From: Helopsaltes ochotensis
Taxonomy: Eukaryota > Chordata > Aves > Passeriformes > Locustellidae
Assembly (NCBI GenBank): GCA_013400155.1
Contig: VXBM01000024.1
Span: 1 to 64,000 of the forward strand
Length of the DNA stretch: 64,000 nt
Reading direction: 5' to 3'
The position numbers and the translations under genes are program-made. Shown here piece by piece: positions 34,131 to 47,767 of the stretch (positions within the stretch are counted from its first letter, which is position 1; each line of letters opens with the position of its first letter). Under the pieces are notes generated by a model, which saw nothing but the letters and a program-made list of their open reading frames with translations, searched no databases and had not been told where the DNA came from.

Positions 34131-36979
34131 TTTTTGGTTTCCCAGACTGATACATCTTTATTTTCTCTGGAGTCTAAGGAAGAATTTGGCTTCTGGGTTC
34201 AAAAATCTGTCTGTAGGTGAAGAAAAGTGATGAAGTTGTTTTCCTATGTGGGAAAAATAACATTGTTTTTTATATAACACAAAAATAGCTTGTGATATTC
34301 TGTGTTATTTAGATATACCAGAGAGATCAAAGCATTGCAGTATATTTTATCAACTTGCCTGTATTCTGAATCCATGAAATTGTATTTTCTCTTGTTCTTA
34401 TTCAATTTATGATTTATTTTTCTCCTAGTATAAATCAGTTTCTGTTCTATGGATTCATGGCAGGTATTCCATCTTGTTTTTCAATATGCTATGTCTAGAA
34501 CAAATATCTAGTCAGTCATGGGCATATAAAGTATTAATCATATGTGTTTGAAGGTATGTTGCTATAGCAATTCCTTTAGTGCAAGAAAAAATCAGCATAT
34601 AGCAGGCCAGGGATATGAGAACAGTAGGAATTACAAAGCTATAACAGCACTATTAACACATTATTGCATTGTAATGATATTATTTTATAACTATTCTAGT
34701 CCCCAGCTGCCTAATTTTTAAGATAGAATTCTCCAGCAGGGGTTTCATAAATGGCTCTGACATGAAAGACACTTGCAATATGAAGAAGACATTAAGCTAT
34801 CCGAAGAAAATATTTTTCAAAAGAGAAAGTGGGTAAACAAGTAAAATATCTTCTATCCATAACATACCAGATCCCTTGTCTTCCCTATTCCAGTGTGATC
34901 CACCCTGAGGTGCAGAACACAACAGGGCTGAATGGAAGAGATTTGCAAGACCCAGCTTAAAAAGAAATGCTGTGAGTTGAGCATGCAAAGCTGCAGTGCA
35001 GGAAAGCTGGGAGAGCTAGCAGAAGGAGATATAGAAATGTAATTTCATCTTGGATTACAAATCTAACTGGAAAATTTTAAAACCAAAGCAGAAAAGGCAT
35101 TGTCTCCGGGAGTATTATAAATTATCTGGGGAAGAAAGGAGGCAGCAAGTGGTGGTGCAGCTCATGTCTGTAAGAAGAACGCAATGGTAAATTGAACTGA
35201 TTGGGAGTATGGACTGAACCATGGCATGAAAGTCTAGTCAGACACAGATACACTTAGCCTGTGTTAAGGCTGCTAATCCTCTGGGTGTATTAGCATTGCC
35301 TTCCCTGAGGGGAAGGTAGGGTCAGCTTCAAATAATCTCACTCTTGGTGTTTAACTCTTAGAGTCTGATGCTTCCCAATGTAGATGTTTGCATTAATGAT
35401 GTAAAATATGCTGAATTGCTCTGCATTTTAAATATTGAATTCTTGAGGTTCAACTATTGTAATATTTCCCTCTTTCAACACATTCATTAAAGAAAAGAAA
35501 ACAAGAATGTCACAAACAAACGAACACTGCAGTAGACCTTTGGATTTGTTGCATTGATTTAGTGTCTGAATGAACAAGAGGGAACATTTATATTCAAGTG
35601 GATGGGATCAAATAGTAAAGATCAGAAGGAGCTAGCTATGTATCATTCACATCCTTTCTTTTTAATTAAAGACAAATAGAGGCCTTCAAGAAAAAGAAGC
35701 AGCAGTTCAAAGAGGTATTAAGTTTAATAGCAAGCAACCTTTACAGAGATGGATCATTTTCTCACTGTTTTGTTTTACAGGGAAGTGACAGTGAGAAGCA
35801 AGAAAGGAAAACTGGGAAAATTTAACTTGTCACAGGAAAAAAAAAAGAAAAAAGAAAAAGATTGCTTTTGTTGAACATGCTTTCCAACGAAGAGAAAATT
35901 TTCAAAGGGAGAAGGAAGGAAGGAAGCAGATAGATTTTAAAAAATAATAAAGTTTAAAGATATACTTCCTATTTCAGTCTCTTGGGAAAATGTGTGAAAA
36001 TAAGTTAAACAAGCTGCTTAATTTAAATTGTGATGGAAAGAACTACATCAGGAAAATAAAAATACATTGGCATTTGGAAATGAGCAAGTGTGCTGAAATA
36101 TTTTGGTAAGCTGCAACTTGCTCCCAGATTTCATTTTCCAGATACTTAAGAGATAAAATTCAGATACCTGAAAAATTCATTAGAGGTATCAACAGCAGTT
36201 AATGTTTGTATAGCACAGACTAGGCAGCACTGCAGAACACAACTTTTCAACTCTCTATGGTGCCAAGCTTGTGGTGAGAAACTGATACCACAAATGCATG
36301 GTTTTTCTGTAAGGGAAAATCTCTCAGCACACAGAAGGTATCATTTACCCTAAAGAGGTTATGTATGTGCCAAGTAAAATTATTAAGAAAGTGGTCAACA
36401 TTAAGAACTGGAATTTTGCAAGCAGTCCTGGCTGGTGAAATATCTGTGGTCAGGGTCTGTAAAATTTGAGAAGTGAGTGTGCACAGTTAATGTGCATTCA
36501 TGTAAGAACAATATAGGTGGCTGCACTATGAGTCTCGTTATTTTTGTGTACATATATATGTTATTATTGTTCATGTATATATGAATAGTGACAGCTGTGT
36601 CCTTGAGAACCACCTATACATGTGCATACATTAAACATCATCTGAGATTTTTTTAATGATACATTCTTCACTACATTTTCCCAAACTTTGGAAAATATTA
36701 GTATTTTCCAAATTTAAAAATGATAGACCCTTATAATAATCTTGCATAGAAAGCAGAATCTGTACAAGGGGCTATTCCCACCTCTTTCCTAAAGTCAGCT
36801 CCAAATGCCTTAAGAATATATCTTTTCCATTTTTATTATAGGGCTATTTCCATTCATCAGGAATTATTGATGTCCTGAATGCTCCTTTAAATCAGGTTTC
36901 CACTACTGGGTCTAATCTAATATTGTATCATTTTGAAGCAATACACAGGCACTACCAGAACATAGAATGAAAGTGCAAA
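34131..36979. other. Gene-free AT-rich DNA
   Basis: A-rich patches lie at 35838-35862, a GGAA repeat at 35911-35926 and an AT-rich ATATAT stretch at 36550-36585. No gene or transposon was recognised. Confidence 0.55.
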
Positions 36980-37700
36980 ACACGAAGAAAGTGTCGAGCC
37001 AAAGCACGCACGTTGTTGCTCTATTTGGTTTATGTTTTCCAATGAGCTACACTGGACCATGATGGATCAGCTATCTATTCACATTGCACCTTCAAAGGCT
37101 ACACTCTGTAGGAACCCTGAAACTAACTGAGAGGAAAACCTAATCCCACTGAAATCTAGAGGAATTTCACTGCTGACTTCACTAAAGCCATGATTTTGCC
37201 TTAGATATTTGTTCAAGGAAGAATGGAGCCCGTTAAGCACAATATATCTGTCCTGTCCCTCTGCCACTGCTGTGGGTGACCTCGAACACTCGTGCTCAGT
37301 GTCAGGCAGTGCAGTTGCTGTTTATTTGCTTCTATTCCTAGCTCAGCCGAGCGTGCTAAGTGAGAGATGCGCCAGCCTGCCTCATTGCAAATGGCCTTTT
37401 AATGAACTAGTCAAGGATTTAAATTATCCAAGAACCTGGGAAAAATCATTTTAAATTTAAGACCCTTTTAGGCAATTAAAACCTGACATGTTGCCATTGA
37501 AAACAGGCCAGGGAAAAAGTGATTCCACCTCATGAGATTCGCCACTTACAGGGAGAATAATGGCATTTCAGGCACCCCAGGTACTGCAGCCTTCAGAGGG
37601 TGCTCATATGTCAGCTTCACGAATTGATTCTCGCTGTGTGGCATCTCGAGTTGATCCTCCAGGCGTGAGAGTGTTTGGTCACTGAACAAACTGGATTACT
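36980..37700. promoter_or_regulatory. CpG-retaining cluster, candidate regulatory block
   Basis: About 15 CpGs are scattered in this 720-bp block, in GTGTCGAGCC, GCACGCACG, CCTCGAACACTCG, GCCGAGCG, GATGCGCC, ATTCGCC, TCACGAATTG, CTCGCTG, CTCGAG and GGCGTGAG. The flanking kilobases are nearly CpG-free. TAATGAACTAG and TTAAATTATCC are homeodomain-like. No frame is convincing. It is the best candidate here for a distal regulatory element, though the call rests only on composition. Confidence 0.33.
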
Positions 37701-40380
37701 CTTTGTTGGGCCACTGCCACTTCAGAACATGGGGGAGGAGGAGAGAGAGAAAGGAAGGAAGATTTCCACAGCTAAGAGATTTGTTTCACTAGATTAAGCA
37801 GTTTTATTTCTGTTTTCGAATGTTTGTTTGTTTGTTTGTTTTAAATGTGTGATGTGATCAACTTCTATTTGAGAGCAATAAGATTTGAATATCTTAATAC
37901 TTGAGATATTCAGTATTTGCAAGCTAGTAAATAATCTGCCATTTAGAATTTGCTAATTACCCTATCAATAATGTACTTTGAAAAAAAAAAAAGAAATTGC
38001 TGGACTGCAATGCTCTGCAGTAATGGAAAATTTCTATGTCCTGTCCACTTACCGCTTGTGTGGCACTGAAAGGCTAAAACATTAAATAACTACATATATC
38101 ATACAGAAAACTCCACAGTGAAACCCTGAAAAACCAATTTTCCAAATAATTCCCTTACTAATTAAAAAAGTCCTACAGTCAGCCCCTAACCATGAAACAT
38201 ATCACTCATATTTCAGTTCTCAGATGCCGTGCTGGGATCACCACTGCTGCACATGAACTGTTCCCACACAGGCCCAGGAAAACCAGGCTGCCCTTGCCTC
38301 CCAGTGCTTACATCTCAGCATCCTTACGCTGGCGATTATAATCCAGTGTGTTTTCAGGTTAGCTTTGTCTGTCACTATTGGTCTCAGTTTGTATAAGCTT
38401 AACCAAGGTACATGTTTCCTGCTTAGTTCCCTATTGCCATGTGGGAGAATCAATCCTCCCCTCTCCTGAGTTCCTTGTAGTTATGCATGATCCGGCTGCC
38501 CAGGTTGGGCTGGCCATGTCATGAAATCTTGCAGGCAGCTAAGGAGCAAAGCACTGGAGACGATCACCTGGAGTGTTGGACCAGAGTAGCTGCAAATGCT
38601 GGCACCAGCTACAGGAGCACTGGTGAGGCTGTTTTGTGAAAGCTCACAAAGGTTCAGAAGGGAGACCTGTTCTTCATCAAATCCACTGCTGCTGAGGCAG
38701 AGACCTTGTTGCAGTTGTATTTGCTTTATCCCTTAAAACTAACTCCACATGTGTATATAAGATTAGTTAATGGAAAAACGTGAAGAGCTGTGTTTTAGCC
38801 AAGGATTCCCTTTAGGGAAGCGGAGCAGCTTTGTTTTGGAGGGATCTGGAGGAGAAGCCCCTGGCTGTCCAGTGCTGTGAGTCTCCTGAACTGCATCTTC
38901 CACCACAGCCCTCTAACACTGCAGAGGGAAGCAGGTTTTTCTTGCTTTTCTAGTTGTAAAACATAGTTCATAAGAAAAGTTGGATGTGCACAGAGAAAAA
39001 GGACACCCATGAAAACTGAATTCTTAAGTTTGTAATTTTTCAGAAAAACGTAGTTATTTGAAGCACATCCACAAACACAGATAGATGTGAAGTTGGCTTG
39101 TGATGTGGTTAGAAAGGCGGTGGGATTGGAGCACGCATGCTGCTGGCAGCTTGAAGTGACTCATAGTGTCTGTCCAAATGGAGGACTTTTTGCCTTCAGG
39201 TGATTGGACAAATACTTGTTTTCAACTGCCTTTACTTCTTATTCTCTGTTTTTCAATGTAGCTCTGTTAAATGTGTCTTTTCCACAGCACTTAACTCTTG
39301 TGCATTATAGTCCTGCTGTGTACTGAATAAACTTTGAGAGCTGGAAAGAGCAGTCCAACAAGAAATAATAAAAATAGTTAAAGTCATTAGTTAGCTTTTT
39401 TTATGTTGTCTTGTGTTTTGGCCAGGGTGTAAATTTACCTCACTATTTCTGAAGTATTTCCTACAGAATGCTAGAAAATTACTTTTAAAATAAAGCAATT
39501 ATTAAAAGCACTTTGCATGTTGTCTCTGAGCCTTAAGCCTTGAATACCAATATCACAGAATCAATCCAAATCAAGAGATGTGAAGAATATTGATTTCTGC
39601 ATTACATAATTTTATTTCTTAAATTTGCTGTGTGTAATGAACTTTCTATTCCTTCCCGTAGGAAGGTATATAATCAACATTCTTCCCAAGAACTAAAGCA
39701 GCTATAAATCTAAAAAGCCTAAAGCTGTATTTCACCTTGGTACTATGTAACTTTTGCTAACGGTAAAAAAGTGGAGGATGTGAAATTCATCGAAATAGCT
39801 TTATATTGCCTTTATATATATTTTTACCCAGGTCACAAAAGCAAAACACTGGCCTCCAGTGTCTCTTTGCCTTGGGTTCCCTAGTCCCAAAGGCCATTTC
39901 TCCACTTTCCAAACATGTATATATATATCTTGTATATACATGTATGTATATCTTCCTCTCTAAATTTTGGCGTGCATGAATGTATGAAGGATATTTCATC
40001 TAGGTTCTATTTTCATCATTCTGCTTATGAATATCCACATGCTATGAAGAGTTTGAAAGCAAAATAATTAGATTAGAATAATGGATCTAAAACACCGACC
40101 ACAAGGTTTTTAGCATGATATCAGCAATAAACTGGCTTTTTTTAGTTTACTCAGAATTTCTGTTGTCATTGCCATTTTCACTTGCATGTAATGTTTCTAG
40201 ACAAGTCTCACTGCTCTGAAACCTACTTATTTCAAATAGCAGTGATAAGGTTTTATGAGTTTGAAAACAAGTCTGTTTGAATTGAGTTAAATCTGCAGTG
40301 GGGCCAGCGCTCAGTCTTTGACTGTTAACTCATGGGGAACAATGAACTTATCTTATGTAACTTCAAAATTAAATAATTAA
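37701..40380. other. Gene-free DNA with simple repeats
   Basis: A GA-rich tract lies at 37736-37765, (TGTT)n at 37821-37841, A12 near 37981-37992 and an interrupted TA/TGTA repeat at 39915-39950. No exon was recognised. Confidence 0.55.
37821..37841 (+). repeat. (TGTT)n simple repeat
   Basis: Five consecutive TGTT units. Confidence 0.85.
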
Positions 40381-40590
40381 AACAATCCTTCCCCCCCTCC
40401 TTTCTTTACGGTTAATAATTATAATAACATACTCAGATGCAGGCAGTGCTATTATCTGATAATGCCTGAAATTTGAAATGGGCCTATTAGCCACCCGAGG
40501 CGAGACATAATTGCCCAGTTTCTGTGCACTATCAGATGGCAGATGATGTTGCTGAATGTTATTACTTAAGTATTTCAATTTTTCATATGG
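40381..40590. promoter_or_regulatory. Candidate enhancer-like element
   Basis: Complex sequence with TAATAATTATAAT, ATCTGATAATG (GATA-type), GGGCCTATTAGCC, ACCCGAGGCGAG, CATAATTG and CAGATGGCAG/CAGATG E-boxes packed in 210 bases. It keeps CpGs in an AT-rich setting. Inference only. Confidence 0.3.
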
Positions 40591-40985
40591 TGGAGAAATT
40601 AGATTTCAACTGTGTTCTTCAGCAAGACACTCAGCTTTGAAGGGTGTTACTGTTTCCAAACGGCTGTGATGCTGGTACCGCTGTCCCTACAACCTTTGGT
40701 AAAATTGGTGCTTTGACAGTACAGCTGAAGCTGAAGAACATTGATTGCTGCTGGGATCATTAATGTGGTACATACTCTAGTGAGTCTTTGCACATCCAAA
40801 TAAAAATCACCCTGTGCCAGCTAAGCAAGCCCTGAGCCCATTTCATTGCTGTTAAGTTATACATCTCCAGCCCACAGACACTTTCCATTGAAATTTCCCC
40901 TGGACTGGTGTTTCCAAGTCTGAGTTTTTCTTCACACAAATTTTAAACATTTAAATTAAATTCTTATCTTTGCTCATTTGGGGGA
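40591..40985. other. Gene-free DNA, nothing recognised
   Basis: No feature recognised. Confidence 0.5.
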
Positions 40986-41094
40986 TTTTGTTTCTGGTTT
41001 TTTTTTTTTTCTGTTTTGTGTTTGGGTGGTGTTTTGTTGGTTTGGTTTGGTTTGGTGGTTTGTTTGTTTGTTTGTTGTTTTATGGTTTTTGTTT
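40986..41094 (+). repeat. T/G-rich low-complexity tract
   Basis: A T13 run is followed by (GGTTT)n and (TTTG)n units. It is the reverse complement of the A/C-rich style of tract seen at 54360 and 58745. Confidence 0.9.
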
Positions 41095-43063
41095 AACCTA
41101 AATAGTTTGTTTAGATCTGCTTTAAAGCTCTGGGGACCCCAGAAATAGGGAAGACAGCTCACAGCTCCTTCAGCTGGGAGGTGTTGAGGAGCTATGGGCC
41201 GGCAAGACTGATGTTGCTAATAAGGACTGGTGGTGTGACTCAGAATTAAAGGTTACTTGCCAAAAAAAAAAAAAATGGGGCACAGCTTGAATAATTTCAT
41301 GTTACACTGAAACCTTTGGGAGTTCCTCCCAGCAGAGCAAGTCTAATAACACTGCCTGGCCAGGATAGACTTTGGGGCTTGATATATCAACCTCACCTAC
41401 AACAGCAAGAAGAAACTGTGCCTTATTAGAATCAGAATGTACTGGTATTTAGCATCTTTGTGCTACTGCCTAAGGCAGGCATAAAACAGTAGTTATTCCA
41501 ATCTGTTGTATGAATGACGTGCTTTCAAAGAATTTCAGAGAGTTAAGCTCTTTAAAGAGCTGACTTTTAAAGAATTTTCTGGCATTTAGCTCAGGTTAGG
41601 GTCAGTTTGTCTGTATAAAACTTCCAGATGCTGTGATTCCCTCTATGATGTCCTGGTTACACAATTCTCATTCATAGGTGAAGAGGTAAATTTTGAGTGG
41701 GGTCTAGTCTCCCACACAATTACCTCTGACTTTAGGTCCTCTGCTTATACATTCCCTTGAAGGAAAAAAAAAGATAAACTTACAGCCCAATGAAAAAAAT
41801 CTATTTAAATTGAATTTTTTTGTTTGAACAACTCATATTATATTGCTTAATTTTCATATTAACAGCTAATTGAGAAAAAATTACTTCATCATTGAATAGG
41901 AAAATATTTCAATTTCTTCCCTTCCCAGATGTTTTCAGAGCATCTTGTCTTTTTTTTTTTTTTTTTTTTTAAGAACAATTAGTGAAACCATGACTTTGAA
42001 ATCCTGATAAGAGGAGGAATTCAAAACCAGCAACTAGAGCAATAAAATGAACTTCACAGTGGGGAGAACCATCCATCTTCCTAACTTTTCCCTGTGGCGG
42101 TGGCAGTGGCTGATGTACTGAGACCTTGACTTACGCAGAGCAGCAAGTGAGGACGCAGCAAAGGGTGAGATCACTGGCTCAGTGTGCTGGAAGGCTGGAA
42201 TTGAGAAACCTTTGAACTACTCAGGATGAATTTTGGATTGGAGCCAAATTTCCAGTTTCAAGAAAAATGCAATGTCTCTAGCAGTTCACAAGTAAATACA
42301 ATCTTTTTTGTTTCTTTTTCTTTTTTGTTTCCTCATTCCATACTTAGGAGGTGCTTTAATGGCCTGAGCAGATAAAGTGCACTCTTGATGAAGTTTTTGT
42401 ATATACACATGCCCTGAACATTGGGAAAATAAGTTTAGAGGTCTCAAATCTCTGTAAACACAAGGATGTCATCTCCAGACACAGGTTATACAGGAGAGAA
42501 GGAGCTTTATTTGCCCTTCAGCTCATCAGTATAATACTGGGGAAAAATCCAGCTCTGAGGCCCTAATTATCTTCTTAGACCATCAATAGAAGTGTGAAGA
42601 ACTTCGCTGGAAAACAGTTCTTCCAGAAGAAGAGTGTGATATGTCTGCTAGCTCCTGCTAGCCTCTTTCCCCTTGGCCTTGTTTCTGGTCTGTGCAAAAT
42701 GGGCATGACCAGTACTGACAAGGTGGCTTCCTTTGGCTCACCCTGTCTCAAAAGTAGAGCTTTAAAAATGGAAGAGCACACCAACTTAGAAGATCTGAAC
42801 AGATGAACAGTTAGTAACTCAAATTCCTTTTTAATATTCATCTCCCAATTGTTTTGGAGAGGCGGTTAGCAAGACTACTCAAAAATTCTGTCTGAATGCT
42901 GCATGATCAAATGTGCTTTGGCAAAGTTCCTGCCAAGCCTCCCAGAAGTCCTTCACAGCACATCAAGCTCCCAGAGTCGTGTAGCTTCCTCTTGGCAAGG
43001 GCATTTGATAGTCCACAGACTTCAATGCCAGAACTGGAAAACAATAAAATAAACTATAAGCTA
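41095..43063. other. Gene-free DNA with homopolymers
   Basis: Contains A14 at 41262-41275 and T21 at 41950-41970. A GC-richer stretch at 42600-42740 has no coding match. Nothing else was recognised. Confidence 0.5.
41950..41970 (+). repeat. T21 homopolymer
   Basis: Twenty-one consecutive T, flanked by C and AAGAAC. No LINE-like body was recognised on its reverse strand. Confidence 0.95.
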
Positions 43064-43107
43064 TGAAGCAAAAAGAAAACAAAAAAATAAAATAAAAGAA
43101 TAATTAT
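43064..43107 (+). repeat. A-rich low-complexity tract
   Basis: AAAAAGAAAACAAAAAAATAAAAT-type sequence. Confidence 0.8.
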
Positions 43108-43215
43108 ACTCATTGTAATTGAGTCAGCTTGTTGAGGGACATAAAAATCTAATCAATTGCTTTTGCATAACAATCAGTTGTCACGTTGGGCTCTAATTGA
43201 GCAGCCAGATGGAGT
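43108..43215. promoter_or_regulatory. Candidate homeobox/SOX/POU-site cluster
   Basis: In about 100 bases there are ATTGTAATTGAG, TCTAATCAATTG, TTTTGCAT, AACAATCAG, TGTCACG and TCTAATTGAGC. This resembles neural-type enhancers that combine homeodomain, POU and SOX sites. No conservation data were available. Confidence 0.33.
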
Positions 43216-44465
43216 CTTGTGCTTGTAGACTGTAGTCGTAGTATTCCTGGGACACACAAAACCACATGAGTCAATGAATATTAGGTTCATCTTTCTATTA
43301 ATGTGTAAGCAGATCTCTGCTTTACGGGCAGAACCAGATTTCCCAAACCAAACATATTCCACTCAATGTGCTTCTCTCCCATATATGGCAGATAGAAACC
43401 TTTCTTTTAATGGATCCTTTCTGGGCTTATAGGTATTGCTGAATATACTCTGAAGCTGGGGCATGGGTGGCTTCCAAATGCCCAAATGACATGGGGTATC
43501 TACAGGAACTTCATCTCCTTTCTAATGATTTTTATATGTTCCATATGCATGGCACATTTAAAAGGACACTGACAAGACATTTTTCATAAACATTCTGTGC
43601 CTTAGTGTTTATAAAAGCTTCTTGGGAAAGCTGAAATCCATTTCTTGAGTGAATTGTTTTTCTCCTCCATCTGGATACTTTGATTTACTTGGCTGTGGGC
43701 TTTCTGGTAGCAGAAGAAGCAAGTGGTAAATAAGGAACTGAGAATATTTAACTATTTATCCCTAAAATTAACCAAAAATAGGCAAGTCCCAGTTTGAGGG
43801 TGCAAAGCTTGGCAGCATTCTGCCAAATAGGGTTTTGAATCAAATGTAGTCAAGAAATAAAAATGACCAAAGCTTTTTGCCTAAATATAACCTGTGTTTC
43901 TGTCCCTGTCTCTGTCCCCTAAGATCTTCTTTGGCCAATAAACTTCATTGACTTTGGAAAGGGCTCAACAATAACACGCTAATGCCTGGGTTTTTTTTAA
44001 ATGTATCCACTCGATGATAGGTGGGCAAGTAGGCAAAAATATTGATTCAGTCTCCCTCTCAGTCTTCAGACGACATTTCTTTCTGCCTTTCTCTTACTTT
44101 CACAGTTCTCTCTAATTTCCTCTTCTTCTGTCTTCTGATCTGACTCGTAATTTCATGGCTGTGCAGACTACTTATTAACAGCTCCTTTCCCCTTCTACCC
44201 CTTCTTGTAGCTGAAAACTTCAGCTAAAAATAGGTAGGATGTGCTCTGGGTAGCACAACTTCTCCTAGGGAGCAGTACACAGGCTGCTTGCACTGCTGTA
44301 AAACACTATTTGACAACTACCCACAAAAACAAAGTTCTTCTAAAGATTGATCTCTCAGCAGAAGCCACCTTAATTTCAATTCTTGGGATGGTCTCTTTGT
44401 TACCTTTCACTGCAATTTACAAAAAAAGTATTAATTTGATTTTTTTTCTATTTCATATAACTATT

Positions 44466-44498
44466 TATATACATATATATTAATTATATATGTATATA
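44466..44498. repeat. AT-rich perfect inverted repeat
   Basis: Arms of 14 bases (TATATACATATATA and TATATATGTATATA) are separated by a 5-base loop. Such sequences can extrude cruciforms and are slippage-prone. Confidence 0.85.
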
Positions 44499-47400
44499 TT
44501 ACTGTATTGAAGTATCTTACATATTACTGTTTTGTAGTTATTCTAATGTAATTAAAACAATGCATTGATAACAAAAAGTAATACTTAGCACATTTTCAAT
44601 TAATAGCCTGTCTGAAAATGGATCTTTGTCAAAGAGATGAAACCTCATTATTATCTAGTCATTTCTTAATGATTGAACTGAAATGAATGAGTCAGTGCTT
44701 TGTTCCTCTAAGAAATCATTAAAAAAAAAAAGAAAGAAGTTCTTTCCTCAGGTTTCAACCAAGAATTCAAAACTTCCACACACCTGCAAGAAAGATTCTT
44801 CCTTTTCAGGATATCATTCCTCATATGCATTTCCAAAATATCTGAAACTAGACTGAATAAGCATATTTAATCACAGGTACCAGAAACCCAACAGTTTGGT
44901 TTTATGTCTTGGCCAATGATTTTTGAATGTGAGATGCCACAGTTTGGCTAAAGTACACACAGAGATTATGAGAGAAAATATTCTCTCTTTTGAGAGAGAA
45001 CTGCTTAATTGTTTCATTAATATTAAAATGTGCACAAAGATTTACTTTTTTATTCTGAGCTGGGACAGCCCTTCAAAGTAACAGTGCTGGTCCATTGCTA
45101 TTATGCTGTCATGTTAAAGAAAAAAAAAAGAAAAAAGGTACCTTCCATTTTAACAACTTCTTGGCTTTTTACCTTATAATTATAGATTGATTATGGCTTT
45201 TAGTCTCATTTTTAATGTGGTTTTTATTGTTAAGGATGATAGGTCCAAGGGAATTTTCAGACATGAGATGACTCCTTTGGGAGTGATATGTATAAGAACT
45301 GCTGGATGCTGCAGATAAACTTGACACATCTGGGAAGCGATCTGTGTAGATTTTCATGCGATGTGCCTTTAGTGGCTCCAACCAACCCCTGAGAATACTG
45401 TGAGCTGAGAGTTTGCTTGGTGCTCTTGACCCTACCCTGTCAGTGTGTATCTCTTTGGCTTCCTTGGCCAGGGGTACCACTGAAAGATCGCTGTGAGGGA
45501 AAATCCCAAGTGCATCTTCATCCTAAAAATCAGTCAGCACTTTGGTGTCTGTGTGTGAAGACACACACCCAGGAACCTCTGCTCTGCTCATATCAGAGAG
45601 AGATGATTCTACTGTGGCTGTCTTTTTAATCCTGGGGATATCAGGGTGACATTTTAGGTTACGACTAACTATCCAGTGCTGTGCATGGAGAATGTAGTAT
45701 TTCTGAAGGGAAGCCTATGTAAGACGACCAGCCTTACCATGGCCAGCTGGAGGGGCATCCGGAAGTACACACAGTCTATGTGGAGTCTGATGTCCATATC
45801 TAGGCTTGAGGGGCTGCTCCCCCTTTGTTATAACTCTACAAGCTTTTTGCAAGGGAAGTAGTAATTGTGTCCTAAGATTCTTTCTGGTGTAGTCTGATTT
45901 GTCAGGATTATGTGTCTTATGTGTCCCGTGCTCCCACATGAGCTCCAGACTCACAGCATCAGCCCTGGTGAATCTCAGGATTCCTTAACTGCCTAATCTG
46001 ATGATATCTGAAACCTAAGGTGTAGGCTTATGGGTCGTGGGACTTGCTCTGGTATATTGAAAACAGTTTTGTCAAGTGTTCAAATGCAGATTTTTGTCTG
46101 TGGACCTTAGAATTGCTTTAAAATCCTTGGTTTATATGTATTTGTTTATTACGTTGGTAAAAAACCATCCAAAATGCCTCCTTTTTTGGATGCTGTCTTG
46201 GCATACAGAACATTATAAGAATAAACTTGATTAATAAGACGCAGGGCCTTGACCTCATCGTCAGCCTAATTAGGCTTCTTGTGCCTTGCAACAAATTCTA
46301 AGAGTCTTACCTCACCAAGCTTGGGATTGGCAGGTGCAGACAACCCATAGAAAAATACTGGTGAAGAAGGCTTCTCAGGAAATCATGAAAGATTACATTC
46401 ATAGGAATATCCTGAGCTGTCCGGAGTCAGAAATTTTCCATTGACATGATTTTTTTTTCCCAGGAAAATACAGAATTTTGTAAGAAAAAATTTCTCATGG
46501 CAAAAATTTTGTTTGCAGTTTCTCATTTCCTGGATGACAGCCACAGAGAACAGAAATGGAACTAAGGAAGAAAGCTCTGTATGTGGATACCCAGCTGTTG
46601 ACCTGCATCTGTCAGATTTCATACACTTTGATAGTTGGTAGTGGAAGTGACAAATCTGAAACATCAAAATAATATACATGCCCAAAATTGCAGTGTGGAC
46701 TCCTTGCCAGATGTCTGATTACAATCTTCCCAATTCATTTGGTCCAATGCTTTAAGCATATAACAAATTAAGTGAAACTTCAGTCTTTTGCCGGTGAAGA
46801 CCACAAACTTCATCTCACCACTACCAGAAAATGGAAATTGTATGTGCCGTGTGTGGTCTATCACTTATTCATCAATTTCCTCTCTATGGATCTGCTTTTT
46901 TTGATTAGGTTTTCATTACAAACCAACCACAAAACCCCAATTTAAATAAAAGGAAATCTTGTGTAGTATTGGCAGTTTTACTACTTGAGGAATATTAACT
47001 TGTGAGCATGGATTTATCTGAACTTCAGCTCCTGGACATTTTTAGAATCCTGTTTTATTGAAAAAAACCCCCCTACTATGCTGGTATTTTTATGTCTGCA
47101 TTTCTCTCCATTAATGCGTTTTTAGACTCCTTATGTGCTGCCTACTCCTCAGTCTTGGCTTTAGGATCCAGATTTATTTCACAAGCAAAAGTGTTTTTTT
47201 AAAAAAGATGCCCTTTGGTAGATCAGAAACCTTTACATCACTTTCATTGTAATATCATCCTGAAATTGTTTTATCCCTAGTGTAACTTTCCCAGAAATTA
47301 TTTTTACCTAAATGATCTAAATTGCAACAAATACAGATGTCTGTCAGGCAAAATAAAAAGTAACAGTTATAGGTGAGTTTGTATTTCTAGAATATTCCTC

Positions 47401-47749
47401 ATAAAAATTAATGTAGTGCAACACATACACACACAAAGCAGTAAAAAAAACCAAACCCATTGAATTAGTGATTCAGATTCTGTTTCCAATTAAGTTGTTG
47501 TATACCCAGAGCAATTCCAGAGATTGCTGCATTATTACTTTTGATTTATTCCAGTATAATTAAGAAAAACTTATGTCATCAACTCCAATGGAAGCCAAGT
47601 CTGCAAATTTAAACTGGAGAATACACTTTGGAGTAGTTTCTGACTAATGAATTGCAATATAATTCAGAATCAAAAGAAGCAGTGATTTAATACTAGTACC
47701 CTTTCATTGCCTTTCCTAACTTTGTATTCCAGGTATGCATCCCAGTTAG

Positions 47750-47767
47750 AAAAAAAAAAAAAAAAAA
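47750..47767 (+). repeat. A18 homopolymer
   Basis: Eighteen A, followed by ACAAACCAAAC. No LINE body was recognised upstream. Confidence 0.9.

Noticed and set aside
41940..41975. T21 considered as the reverse-strand poly(A) tail of a retrocopy
   Set aside because: No coding or LINE sequence recognised on the minus strand beside it, and no flanking duplication seen.
43600..44000. Possible LTR ending near an AATAAA at 43938
   Set aside because: U5 would be under 50 bases and no TG/CA ends with matching target duplication could be found.
46000..46330. Possible LTR around AATAAA at 46220
   Set aside because: A U5-like tail is visible, but no termini or duplication could be matched.
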